From positions 1,178,001 to 1,242,000 of the forward strand of contig NZ_CP092370.1 of NCBI RefSeq assembly GCF_028473145.1: a stretch of 64,000 bases of DNA, read 5' to 3'. Both the position numbers and the translations under genes were made by a program. The notes under the pieces were generated by a model. It did not search any database. It worked only from the letters and a program-made list of their open reading frames with translations, and was not told the origin of the DNA. The DNA is from Flavobacterium sp. CBA20B-1 (GTDB lineage Bacteria; Bacteroidota; Bacteroidia; Flavobacteriales; Flavobacteriaceae). Positions within the stretch are counted from its first letter, which is position 1, and the number at the start of each line of letters is the position of its first letter. Shown here piece after piece: positions 54,383 through 62,777 of the stretch.

Positions 54383-54406
54383 GTATTTTCTAAAAAAAGT
54401 TTATTA

Positions 54407-54712
54407 TCACACTTTTATCTCTACTTCTACTCCTGAAGGAAGCTCTAATTTCATTAAAGCGTCGATCGTTTTTGAAGATGATGAATAGATATCTAATAAT
54501 CTTTTGTACGAACTTAACTCGAATTGTTCTCTTGATTTTTTGTTAACGTGCGGAGAACGTAAAACAGTAAATATTTTTTTGTGTGTTGGTAACGGAATTG
54601 GTCCGGTTACTACTGCACCTGTACTTTTTACAGTTTTTACGATTTTTTCAGCTGACTTGTCAACCAAAGCGTGATCGTAAGATTTTAATTTTATTCTGAT
54701 TTTTTGACTCAT
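54407..54712 (-). CDS. rpsJ: 30S ribosomal protein S10 (NusE)
   Basis: 101 residues: [20 protein letters not shown] and [20 protein letters not shown]. It is a ribosomal head protein and antitermination factor. It follows fusA by 11 nt, with no tuf between them, as is usual in Bacteroidota. Confidence 0.98.
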   Translation of the reverse strand: MSQKIRIKLKSYDHALVDKSAEKIVKTVKSTGAVVTGPIPLPTHKKIFTVLRSPHVNKKSREQFELSSYKRLLDIYSSSSKTIDALMKLELPSGVEVEIKV

Positions 54713-54723
54713 TTTCTTAATTA

Positions 54724-56859
54724 TTAAGCGTTACCTTTTGCTTTTTTAATTACTTCTTCTTGAATGTTAGAAGGCGTTTGCTCGTAGTGAGAGAACTCCA
54801 TTGTTGAAGTTGCACGACCTGAAGACAATGTACGCAATGTGGTTACATATCCGAACATTTCTGATAACGGCACAGATGCTTTCACAACTTTTGCTCCATT
54901 ACGATCGTCCATTGAGTTGATTTGTCCACGACGACGGTTTAAGTCACCAACAATATCACCCATGTTTTCTTCTGGTGTTAACACTTCTAACTTCATGATT
55001 GGCTCAAGGATGATAGCACCTGCAGCTTTTGCAGATTCTTTGAATCCCATTTTTGCTGCTAATTCAAATGATAAAGCATCCGAATCCACTGCGTGGTAAG
55101 AACCATCAACTAAAGTAACTTTTAATGAATCCATCTCGAATCCTGCTAAAGGACCTTGTTTCATAGACTCACGGAAACCTTTTTCAACAGCAGGAATATA
55201 TTCTTTTGGTACGTTACCACCTTTTACTTCGTTCACAAACTGTAATCCTACGAATGGTTTTCCATCCACTTCGTCTGCCGGACCAATTTTAAATACGATA
55301 TCACCGTATTTACCACGACCACCTGACTGTTTTTTGTAGGTTTCTCTGTGATCTGCAACACGTGTAAAAGCTTCTTTGTACTCTACCTGAGGTTCACCTT
55401 GGTTCACCTCTACTTTAAACTCACGACGCATACGATCTACAATGATATCTAAGTGTAACTCACCCATACCAGAGATGATTGTTTGCCCAGAAGCTTGGTC
55501 TGTACGAACGGTAAATGTTGGATCTTCTTCTGCTAATTTAGCTAAAGCCATACCCATTTTATCTACGTCTGCTTTTGTTTTAGGTTCGATAGCGATACCG
55601 ATTACTGGATCAGGGAAATCCATAGACTCTAACACGATTGGGTGTTTTTCGTCACATAAAGTATCTCCTGTTTTAATATCTTTGAAACCAACAGCCGCAC
55701 CAATATCTCCAGCTTCAATTCTTTCGATTGGGTTTTGCTTGTTAGCATGCATTTGATAAATACGAGAAATACGCTCTTTGTTTCCTGAACGTGTATTCAA
55801 CACATAAGAACCTGCATCTAATCCTCCTGAATATGCACGGAAGAAAGCTAAACGACCTACGAATGGATCGGTAGCAATTTTGAATGCTAATGCAGCAAAA
55901 GGATCGCTTACAGATGGTTTACGTGTAATTGGTTCGTCTGTGTTTGGATTTGTACCTTCAATCGCTTCTTTATCCATTGGAGAAGGCAAATAACGACAAA
56001 CAGCATCCAACATAAACTGAACACCTTTATTTTTGAAAGATGAACCACATGTCATTGGAATGATACTCATATCTAAAGTTGCAGCACGCAATGCTTTGTG
56101 CACTTCTTCTTCAGTGATAGAGTTTTCATCTTCCATGTATTTCTCTAACAAGTTTTCGTCATAAGCAGCAATTTCCTCGATTAATTGACCACGGTATTGT
56201 TTTACCTCATCAACCATTTCTGCAGGAATTTCTACGATATCAAAAGTAGCACCTTGTGTTTCATCGTGCCATACAATTGCACGGTTTTTCACTAAATCTA
56301 CTACTCCTTTAAAATCAGCTTCGTCACCAATTGGTAAAACAATCGGCACTGCGTTTGATTTCAACATATCTTTAACTTGCTGACAAACTTTTAAGAAGTT
56401 AGATCCTTGACGGTCCATTTTGTTAACAAATCCCATACGTGGAACTTTGTAGTTGTCAGCTAAACGCCAGTTAGTTTCAGATTGTGGTTCCACTCCGTCA
56501 ACTGCAGAGAATAAGAACACTAATCCGTCTAATACACGTAATGAACGGTTTACCTCAACGGTAAAGTCAACGTGTCCTGGAGTATCGATAATATTGAAGT
56601 GGTAATCTTGCGATTCTGCAATTTTCTTACCTTGATCGGTTGGGAAAGACCATGTACAAGTTGTAGCAGCAGATGTGATAGTGATACCACGTTCTGCTTC
56701 TTGCTCCATCCAGTCCATTGTTGATGCACCATCGTGCACTTCACCAATCTTGTGGTTTTTTCCTGTATAAAAAAGGATACGCTCTGTTGTAGTGGTTTTA
56801 CCCGCATCAATGTGAGCAGCGATTCCTATGTTTCTAGTAAATTTTAAATCTCTAGCCAT
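54724..56859 (-). CDS. fusA: Elongation factor G
   Basis: 711 residues, five domains. The GTPase has [19 protein letters not shown] (P-loop), [11 protein letters not shown] (switch I), DTPGHVDF (G3) and NKMD (G4). The C-terminal domains IV-V include [13 protein letters not shown] and [16 protein letters not shown]. It drives ribosome translocation. It lies 22 nt after rpsG. Confidence 0.98.
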   Translation of the reverse strand: MARDLKFTRNIGIAAHIDAGKTTTTERILFYTGKNHKIGEVHDGASTMDWMEQEAERGITITSAATTCTWSFPTDQGKKIAESQDYHFNIIDTPGHVDFTVEVNRSLRVLDGLVFLFSAVDGVEPQSETNWRLADNYKVPRMGFVNKMDRQGSNFLKVCQQVKDMLKSNAVPIVLPIGDEADFKGVVDLVKNRAIVWHDETQGATFDIVEIPAEMVDEVKQYRGQLIEEIAAYDENLLEKYMEDENSITEEEVHKALRAATLDMSIIPMTCGSSFKNKGVQFMLDAVCRYLPSPMDKEAIEGTNPNTDEPITRKPSVSDPFAALAFKIATDPFVGRLAFFRAYSGGLDAGSYVLNTRSGNKERISRIYQMHANKQNPIERIEAGDIGAAVGFKDIKTGDTLCDEKHPIVLESMDFPDPVIGIAIEPKTKADVDKMGMALAKLAEEDPTFTVRTDQASGQTIISGMGELHLDIIVDRMRREFKVEVNQGEPQVEYKEAFTRVADHRETYKKQSGGRGKYGDIVFKIGPADEVDGKPFVGLQFVNEVKGGNVPKEYIPAVEKGFRESMKQGPLAGFEMDSLKVTLVDGSYHAVDSDALSFELAAKMGFKESAKAAGAIILEPIMKLEVLTPEENMGDIVGDLNRRRGQINSMDDRNGAKVVKASVPLSEMFGYVTTLRTLSSGRATSTMEFSHYEQTPSNIQEEVIKKAKGNA

Positions 56860-56881
56860 TTGTGTTGTTCTTTATGAAAAA

Positions 56882-57358
56882 TTAAAATCTAAAGTGAGAG
56901 AATGCTTTATTAGCATCAGCCATTTTGTGAACATCCATTCTTTTCTTAACAGCTGCACCTTCTTCTTTAGCCGCAGCTAAGATTTCAGCAGCTAATTTAG
57001 AAGCCATAGATTTATCGTTTCTTTTTCTTGCATAAAGAATCATCCATTTCATCGCCATAGAAATTTTTCTATCCGGACGAATGGGCATTGGAATTTGGAA
57101 TGAAGCACCACCTACACGGCGAGAACGTACTTCAACGTGAGGCATAACGTTTGTTAATGCGTCTTTCCATACTTCCAAAGATGTTTTTTCTTCATCTTGC
57201 TTTTTCGTTTCAACGATTTCTAATGCATCGTAGAATACTTTGAAAGCAGTAGATTTTTTACCATCCCACATTAAGTTGTTTACGAAACGTGTTACTAACT
57301 GATCGTTGAATTTTGGATCTGGTAAAAGAGGTCTTTTCTTTGCCTGTCTTTTTCTCAT
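56882..57358 (-). CDS. rpsG: 30S ribosomal protein S7
   Basis: 158 residues: [20 protein letters not shown] and [20 protein letters not shown]. It organises the 30S head near the E site. It lies 120 nt after rpsL. Confidence 0.98.
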   Translation of the reverse strand: MRKRQAKKRPLLPDPKFNDQLVTRFVNNLMWDGKKSTAFKVFYDALEIVETKKQDEEKTSLEVWKDALTNVMPHVEVRSRRVGGASFQIPMPIRPDRKISMAMKWMILYARKRNDKSMASKLAAEILAAAKEEGAAVKKRMDVHKMADANKAFSHFRF

Positions 57359-57478
57359 TTCTTTGTTACTTTTAAAAGTTTCTAGTTTAAGGTTTCAAGT
57401 TTAAAGCTTTGCATCACCCAAAAAGCAATGCACAAATCTTTACGACTTTTAACTTTTGACTATTCTACTTAAATTAAA
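57359..57478. repeat. rpsL-rpsG gap with GTTTAAGG-type words
   Basis: The gap contains TAGTTTAAGGTTTCAAG followed by TTTAAAG and a downstream partial inverse (CTTTTAACTTTTGAC). It resembles the element between ctlX and its neighbour. No gene or clear promoter box is seen. Confidence 0.4.
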
Positions 57479-57862
57479 TTACTTTTTTGCGTCTTTAGGG
57501 CGTTTAGCACCATATTTAGATCTTCTTTGCGTACGACCGTTAACACCGGCTGTATCTAAAGCACCACGAACGATGTGGTATCTAACTCCTGGTAAATCTT
57601 TTACCCTTCCACCTCTAACTAATACTATCGAGTGCTCTTGTAAATTGTGTCCTTCTCCTGGGATGTAAGCGTTTACTTCATTACCGTTTGTCAAACGTAC
57701 ACGCGCTACTTTACGCATTGCAGAGTTTGGCTTTTTAGGCGTTGTAGTATAAACACGCGTACACACACCACGTCTTTGAGGACATGAATCCAAAGCAACC
57801 GATTTACTCTTCTTAGTCAATTGGGTTCTCCCTTTTCTTACTAATTGTTGAATTGTTGGCAT
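57479..57862 (-). CDS. rpsL: 30S ribosomal protein S12
   Basis: 127 residues. The start [12 protein letters not shown] (57862) is standard; 20 codons upstream belong to the leader. [18 protein letters not shown] and [13 protein letters not shown] hold the streptomycin-site lysines (Lys43 and the Lys of VKDLPG), both wild type. It is the first gene of the ribosomal run and has a strong promoter. Confidence 0.98.
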   Translation of the reverse strand: MPTIQQLVRKGRTQLTKKSKSVALDSCPQRRGVCTRVYTTTPKKPNSAMRKVARVRLTNGNEVNAYIPGEGHNLQEHSIVLVRGGRVKDLPGVRYHIVRGALDTAGVNGRTQRRSKYGAKRPKDAKK

Positions 57863-57919
57863 AATGTTTATTAAAAATTTTCTACATTCAATTTTGTTTC
57901 CCGTGTATTTTCGGGGATG

Positions 57920-57950
57920 CAAATATATAAATTATTATATTCAAAACAAA
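57920..57950 (-). promoter_or_regulatory. Main promoter of the rpsL operon
   Basis: Minus strand: TTTG (57947-57950), 19 nt, TATATTTG (57920-57927), an excellent Bacteroidota promoter. It gives a leader of about 55 nt with a small CCCCG/CGGGA hairpin. Confidence 0.75.
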
Positions 57951-58009
57951 CGTATTTCGTTTATTTTCAAATTATTTCTATTTTTACCATTTAATCTCAT
58001 TCCCTATTC

Positions 58010-59692
58010 ATGCGTTTTAAAAAAACATACCTTTTATATATAGTACTTTTTTTGATTTTTTGTTTTGCAAATAATCACGCAACTTATGGGCAGCAAATTT
58101 ATTTAAAAGTAAACGGAAAAAACACCAACGAAACATCTTTTTTAAAACAAAATATTAAAGATAGTATTTTTAATAAAGGGCAAGAAGTGGAAAATCAATT
58201 GCAAACGTTGCAAGGTTTTTTAAAGAACAATGGTTATTTATACCACCAAATTGTATCGGCAGAAAAAAAAGACAGCCTGTATTGGGTGCGTTTTGATTTG
58301 GGCAAAAAAACCGATAGCTTAAAAATCAATTTCAACAAGCACCAAGAACATCTGCAATCTATTTTAAATATTAACGAATCAAGCAAAACCATTGCCATAC
58401 AAAACACTGAAACTTATTTAAAAAACATCGTTGACCAATTAGCTAAAAAAGGATATGCTATTAGCACGGTACGGCTAACGAATCATCAGTTTCTAAACAA
58501 TATAATTAGTGCCGATTTAGACCTGACATTGGATCAACAAAGAAAAATTGATCAAATTGTTTTTACTCCTTACAACAACTTCCCTACCGGAATTAAACAG
58601 CGATTGATAAAAAAATACGAAAAAAAACCGTTTACCGATGCTGTTACGCAAGAATTGCAGAAAGAAATGCGCCAATTTCCGTTTATAAAAACAAAGAAAC
58701 AACCTGAAGTGCTGTTTACAGAAAGCAACACCGCCTTATATTTATATGTGGAGCGACAAAACATCAGTCAGTTTGATGGGTTGATTGGTTTTACGAACGA
58801 TGACAACGGCAAGGTGCAGTTTAACGGTTATGCCGATTTGCAATTGATGAATATTTTGAACAAAGGCGAGCAGTTGAAACTGTATTGGAAAAACGATGGC
58901 AATCAGCAAACGCAGTTTAATCTCTCGGGCGAAGTGCCTTATTTGTTCAACACGCCATTTGGGCTGAAAACTTCGTTGGAGTTGTTCAAACAAGACAGCA
59001 CCATGCTCAATACCAAGTTCAATGCGGCGGTTTTGTATTATCTGAATTTTAACCACCGTATTGGCGTTGGTTATCAGTCCACAGCTTCTGTGGCAGGAAC
59101 AGAGAATTTTTATCAAGCTGCCGATTACAATAATCAATTCATCACACTGAATTATTTATTGAACAATTACCAAGATCATCCGTTGTTTCGACAAAAGTAT
59201 CAAGTGACAGCTTTGGCTGGTTTTGGATCGAAAACCGAAGAAAAAGACAACCGCAAAGGTTCGCAGCAATTTATTAACTTTAATGCCCATTATTTGTGGC
59301 AACTAAACAACAGGTGGTATATCCATCAACAGTTAGAAAGTTCGGCACTTTTAAGCGCCATTCCTTTATTATATAATGAATATAATCGTTTTGGAGGCAT
59401 TAACTCGCTCCGGGGGTTTCAGGAAAATTCGTTGCTTGCGAAAACTCAGTTAGGGCTTTATAATGAAGTTCGCTATTTGTTAGCACCGAATATGTATTTA
59501 CACTCCATTACCGACGCCGCTTATTACGAAGGCGAAAACACCAGCGATTTATTGTATTCTTTTGGATTAGGATTTGGCATACAAACCGGTGGTGGCTTGT
59601 TCAACATTATTTACGCAAACGGCATACAGCCCAACACCGACTTTAAACTATCGAATGCTATTTTTCATTTAAGCTATAAGACGCAGTTTTAA
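58010..59692 (+). CDS. Omp85-type outer-membrane barrel with POTRA-like N-terminus
   Basis: 560 residues. The signal peptide is hydrophobic (YLLYIVLFLIFCFANNHA) and ends near YGQ. Residues ~30-240 look like two or three POTRA-type beta-alpha-beta units (ENQLQTLQGFLKNNGYLYHQ). The rest is a 16-strand-like barrel with FGGINSLRGFQENSL, the conserved RGF/RGY loop, and it ends in SYKTQF. This places it with BamA/TamA/ShlB-type proteins; the cargo is unknown. It stands alone, divergent from rpsL. Confidence 0.85.
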   Translation: MRFKKTYLLYIVLFLIFCFANNHATYGQQIYLKVNGKNTNETSFLKQNIKDSIFNKGQEVENQLQTLQGFLKNNGYLYHQIVSAEKKDSLYWVRFDLGKKTDSLKINFNKHQEHLQSILNINESSKTIAIQNTETYLKNIVDQLAKKGYAISTVRLTNHQFLNNIISADLDLTLDQQRKIDQIVFTPYNNFPTGIKQRLIKKYEKKPFTDAVTQELQKEMRQFPFIKTKKQPEVLFTESNTALYLYVERQNISQFDGLIGFTNDDNGKVQFNGYADLQLMNILNKGEQLKLYWKNDGNQQTQFNLSGEVPYLFNTPFGLKTSLELFKQDSTMLNTKFNAAVLYYLNFNHRIGVGYQSTASVAGTENFYQAADYNNQFITLNYLLNNYQDHPLFRQKYQVTALAGFGSKTEEKDNRKGSQQFINFNAHYLWQLNNRWYIHQQLESSALLSAIPLLYNEYNRFGGINSLRGFQENSLLAKTQLGLYNEVRYLLAPNMYLHSITDAAYYEGENTSDLLYSFGLGFGIQTGGGLFNIIYANGIQPNTDFKLSNAIFHLSYKTQF

Positions 59693-59705
59693 TCTTTTGG
59701 GCAGT

Positions 59706-60257
59706 TTACTTTTTCACAATTGATAAACTATCAAGTATTTTCTTGTATTCATCTGCAAATCCATAACCTCCACAAGTCGCATAAATAACTTTCCCATTTC
59801 TATCAATTAAAACAGTTGCAGGCCAGCAGTGAAAACTGTGATTTATTTGCTTTTTCCCAGATGTTCTTGTGTTATCAATAAAGTCAGCTTCAGCATTATA
59901 TTCACTTAAAAATGTTTGTAAACTATCATTATTATCTCCGTCTATAATCGTTAGAAAGGCAACATTCTCATTATTCTTGTATTTATCAAACAATTCATTA
60001 AAACCTTCAGACATTTTACCTTCAAAATCAGCTTTAGCAACCAAAAGCACTAAATTCTTCCCTAAATAATCTTTTGAATTTATTTGTTTGCCGCTAATGG
60101 TTTTCGCTGTAAAAAAATCAGGTGTTTCGCCTTTGCTAAAATCAACATAGTTTTCGAGATTTACAGCGACTTCTGCTTGCTTAACATCTTGCCATTTTTT
60201 CTTACAAGATATTAAGACACTACTAATAATGAATAGTAATAAACTTAATTTCTTCAT
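59706..60257 (-). CDS. Thioredoxin-fold (TlpA-like) lipoprotein without CxxC
   Basis: 183 residues. The lipobox gives Cys18 (SVLISCKKKW). The AhpC/TlpA fold is shown by GETPDFFTAKTISGKQINSKDYLGK and PATVLIDRNGKVIYATCGG. Where active TlpA has WCxxC, this protein reads VAKADFEGKM, so no redox pair is present. Two other Cys (HCWPAT, ATCGG) flank the strand. It may be a binding or structural version. It has no obvious operon partner. Confidence 0.8.
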   Translation of the reverse strand: MKKLSLLLFIISSVLISCKKKWQDVKQAEVAVNLENYVDFSKGETPDFFTAKTISGKQINSKDYLGKNLVLLVAKADFEGKMSEGFNELFDKYKNNENVAFLTIIDGDNNDSLQTFLSEYNAEADFIDNTRTSGKKQINHSFHCWPATVLIDRNGKVIYATCGGYGFADEYKKILDSLSIVKK

Positions 60258-60353
60258 ATTTTAAAACTTTTTTCTAAATTTTCAGTAGGAAATTTACATA
60301 AAAAATTCGCAACTGCAAACTACACATTTTTTTATGATTAAACATATAAGCTT

Positions 60354-60791
60354 TTAACAATCATACGCTTTGTAATGTTCTTTTTCCAACGCATCTTCTA
60401 ACTTTTCAATTTCCGTTTTAGTGGTTTTTACTTTTTTAAGATGCACCGGAAGTTGCTTTTTACCATCGGGCGAAATCCAAATTCCTTTTAATTGATTGTC
60501 AATTCTTTTCAGCAACATCAGCCCAGTATTGTAATGCTCTACAAATGTATATTGCTGTTTTTGTTCAGAAAATGTGGTTTCTAAAAGAATCCAATTATCT
60601 TGTTTATTGTTTTGGTATTTATAGATTGCTGAAACCACTGTTCTGGGGCAGCCGTCTTCTTCTATCTTCAAATAAAAAGATACTTTTAAATCGTTTGAAA
60701 CAGTTCCTTCATAAAGTTCTTGCGAAATAATTTCCTGCCCAAAAGAAAAATTTGCTACAAAAAGCCCAAATAACAACAGTATTTTTTTCAT
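60354..60791 (-). CDS. Secreted protein of unknown function
   Basis: 145 residues with a signal peptide (MKKILLLFGLFVANFSFG). The mature part is beta-rich (LYEGTVSNDLKVSFYLKIEE and later KGIWISPDGKKQLPVHLKKV), with a Lys/Glu C-terminal helix and a final Cys. The G-x-I/L-x-G-x-Y/W-type strand pattern resembles small lipocalin-like or DUF-type proteins. I do not recognise a family. Confidence 0.65.
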   Translation of the reverse strand: MKKILLLFGLFVANFSFGQEIISQELYEGTVSNDLKVSFYLKIEEDGCPRTVVSAIYKYQNNKQDNWILLETTFSEQKQQYTFVEHYNTGLMLLKRIDNQLKGIWISPDGKKQLPVHLKKVKTTKTEIEKLEDALEKEHYKAYDC

Positions 60792-60817
60792 TATTGATTT
60801 TTAATTAAATATAGTAA

Positions 60818-60825
60818 TATCTTTG
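60818..60825 (+). promoter_or_regulatory. rlmB -7 box, 4 nt from the start codon
   Basis: TATCTTTG matches TAnnTTTG; a TTG lies 21 nt upstream of it. The ATG begins 5 nt after the last G, so the transcript should be leaderless or nearly so. Confidence 0.55.
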
Positions 60826-60829
60826 TAGC

Positions 60830-61567
60830 ATGCAAAATGAACATCAAATATTTGGAATTCGTGCGGTTATCGAAGCGATCAGCGCGGGAAAGGAAATAGA
60901 TAAAGTATTTATACAAAAAGAAGCTCAGGGCGATTTAATGCAGGAGCTTATGAAAACGCTGAAGAAAAACAACGTGAATTTTTCGTATGTTCCGGTTGAA
61001 AAACTGAACAAATTAAGCAAATTCAACAACCATCAAGGTGCCGTTGCATCTATCGCACCAATTAAATTTGTTTCGATGGAACAATTGATTGAAGGTGTTT
61101 TAGAGAAAAAAGACAAACCGCTTTTTTTAATTTTAGACCAGTTGAGCGATGCCCGCAATTTTGGTGCAATTATTCGTACGGCAGAATGCACCGGTGTGGA
61201 CGGAATCATTATTCAAAAACAAGGATCGGCTCCGGTAAACGGTGATACGGTAAAAACATCGGCAGGTGCGGTTTTTAACATTCCGATTTGTAAGGTGGAT
61301 CATATTAAAGATGCTGTTTTCTATTTGCAAGGTTCAGGAATTGCAACCGTTGCGGCTACCGAGAAAACCGAAAACAACATTTACGATATCGACTTTAACC
61401 AAGGCATAGCCATCATCATGGGTTCCGAAGACAAAGGTGTGAATCCATCGGTTCTAAAAATCATTGACCACAAAGCAAAGCTCCCTATGTTTGGAACCAT
61501 TTCTTCCTTAAACGTTTCGGTGGCTTGTGGTGCTTTTTTATACGAAGCAGTGAGGCAACGTTTGTAA
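60830..61567 (+). CDS. rlmB: 23S rRNA (guanosine-2'-O)-methyltransferase RlmB-like
   Basis: 245 residues, SpoU family with a knotted fold. The N-terminal substrate-binding domain opens HQIFGIRAVIEAISAGKEID. The catalytic core has LDQLSDARNFGAIIRTAECTG (motif 1), IIMGSEDKGVNPSVL (motif 2) and ISSLNVSVACGAFLYE (motif 3). It probably methylates G2251 in the P loop. It is transcribed alone from a promoter close to the ATG. Confidence 0.93.
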   Translation: MQNEHQIFGIRAVIEAISAGKEIDKVFIQKEAQGDLMQELMKTLKKNNVNFSYVPVEKLNKLSKFNNHQGAVASIAPIKFVSMEQLIEGVLEKKDKPLFLILDQLSDARNFGAIIRTAECTGVDGIIIQKQGSAPVNGDTVKTSAGAVFNIPICKVDHIKDAVFYLQGSGIATVAATEKTENNIYDIDFNQGIAIIMGSEDKGVNPSVLKIIDHKAKLPMFGTISSLNVSVACGAFLYEAVRQRL

Positions 61568-61656
61568 TCCGTTATCCTTTTCAAAATACAACAGCCTTTT
61601 TAATTCTGTACAGAGGCTTTTTTTAAATTCTTTCAAAAAACCCATCACCACAAAAA

Positions 61657-61681
61657 CTGCCAAAAAGGCAGGCTTTTTTAT
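61657..61681 (+). terminator. Terminator after rlmB
   Basis: CTGCC and GGCAG form a short stem with an A5 loop, followed by GCTTTTTTA. A weaker AGCCT/AGGCT hairpin with T-run lies at 61592-61626. The two in tandem probably end rlmB. Confidence 0.6.
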
Positions 61682-61688
61682 TTGGGTA

Positions 61689-61696
61689 TATTTTTG
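61689..61696 (+). promoter_or_regulatory. -7 box of the rhomboid gene, 4 nt from its ATG
   Basis: TATTTTTG matches TAnnTTTG. The ATG at 61701 follows after 4 nt, the same spacing as for rlmB; the second in-frame ATG is at 61710. Confidence 0.45.
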
Positions 61697-61700
61697 ATTG

Positions 61701-62471
61701 ATGGCTTTTATGGAAACAGAACAATTAAAATACCGCCCAGCCGTTTTTTGGGTGCCTTTTATAGCAATACTTACGCTGTGGATGGTTTATTATTTAAACT
61801 GGCGTTACTTTTTAGAATGGAATCATTTTGGTATTGTACCCCACACCGTAAAAGGCTTGCGAGGAATTGTTTTTTCGCCATTTTTACACGGTTCTCTGCA
61901 ACATTTATGGAACAACACCTTAGCACTTTTAGTGTTGCTTCCACTCATTTGCTACTATTATTACAAAAATTGGAAAACATTAATTATTGGAGGTATTTTG
62001 TTGTCAGGGCTTGGCACATGGCTCATCGCTACCAGCGGAACCCACATCGGTGCAAGCGGTCTGATTTATGTGTTAACCGCCTATATGTTTTTCACTGGAA
62101 TCCGCAGCAAACAATACCGTTTAATGGCCATTTCTTTCCTGATGATTATTCTATACGGAGGTTCGGTTTGGTATATGCTGCCCGATATTGAAGAAGGCAT
62201 TTCGTGGCAAGGTCATCTTGCGGGTTTTATCTCCGGACTGCTGCTTTCATATCTTTTAAAGAAACCACAACTAGAACCGCAGTACAAATACGATTGGCAA
62301 CACCCCGATTTCGATGAAAGCAAAGACGATTTCATCAAACAATTCGATGCAAAAGGCAACTACAATCCCCTGCCCTTATTACGAAAAGATCAAAACGGAT
62401 ATGTGTACAACGACACCTTTCACCGCAAAAACGGCATGCATAACCACCGCATCATTATAAAAAGCTCTTAA
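61701..62471 (+). CDS. Rhomboid-family intramembrane serine protease
   Basis: 256 residues, about six transmembrane helices. HGSLQHLWNN gives the N-terminal His/Asn helix, HIGASGLIYVLTAYM the GxSG catalytic Ser, and WQGHLAGFISGLLLS the catalytic His. The cytosolic C-terminal ~60 residues are polar and hold a YDWQHPDFDE motif. It cleaves membrane proteins; targets are unknown. The start is 61701, or 61710 if the first ATG is in the promoter zone. Confidence 0.9.
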   Translation: MAFMETEQLKYRPAVFWVPFIAILTLWMVYYLNWRYFLEWNHFGIVPHTVKGLRGIVFSPFLHGSLQHLWNNTLALLVLLPLICYYYYKNWKTLIIGGILLSGLGTWLIATSGTHIGASGLIYVLTAYMFFTGIRSKQYRLMAISFLMIILYGGSVWYMLPDIEEGISWQGHLAGFISGLLLSYLLKKPQLEPQYKYDWQHPDFDESKDDFIKQFDAKGNYNPLPLLRKDQNGYVYNDTFHRKNGMHNHRIIIKSS

Positions 62472-62777
62472 TCCCAACAAGCTCTTTTGGGCACATGCTT
62501 CGCACCGGGCTATTCGCTACAAGTCCTCGCGGTTGCGGTGAAAACCGCAACCGCTGTGGGCTATCCGCTGCTATCCCTTGTGCAAAATTCGACACGCCAT
62601 TAAAATTCCAGATTAAAACGACAATACAGCAAATCAAAGTCAAAATACACCTACACAGACTGAAAAGACCTCGCAGGAGTTATCTACTACAAAACCAATA
62701 TAATCATTTTTCAGTTAGCTTTAATAGTTCTTTAACGATATAATCCTTAATTTTAGGCTTTAACTTTTAAGCAAATT
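62472..62777. repeat. Noncoding stretch with a GC-richer intergenic repeat
   Basis: No gene. From about 62490 to 62600 the DNA is more GC-rich than its surroundings. It contains the 10-bp perfect hairpin GCGGTTGCGG/CCGCAACCGC (near 62530-62556), with GGGCTATTCGCTACAAG before it and GGGCTATCCGCTGCTAT after it. Elements of this look (GGGCTATCCGCT...TCCCTTGTGC) are, from memory, widespread in Flavobacteriaceae. The rest is AT-rich, with no clear promoter for the next gene. Confidence 0.6.

Noticed and set aside
54407..56859. Missing tuf gene between fusA and rpsJ as a deletion
   Set aside because: In Bacteroidota tuf commonly lies elsewhere, so its absence here is expected.
61682..62191. 169-codon frame overlapping the rhomboid gene in another phase
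   Set aside because: The rhomboid frame has catalytic motifs and the other does not.
62495..62743. 82-codon plus-strand frame before the M3 peptidase
   Set aside because: It runs through the noncoding hairpin repeat and shows no protein-like pattern.
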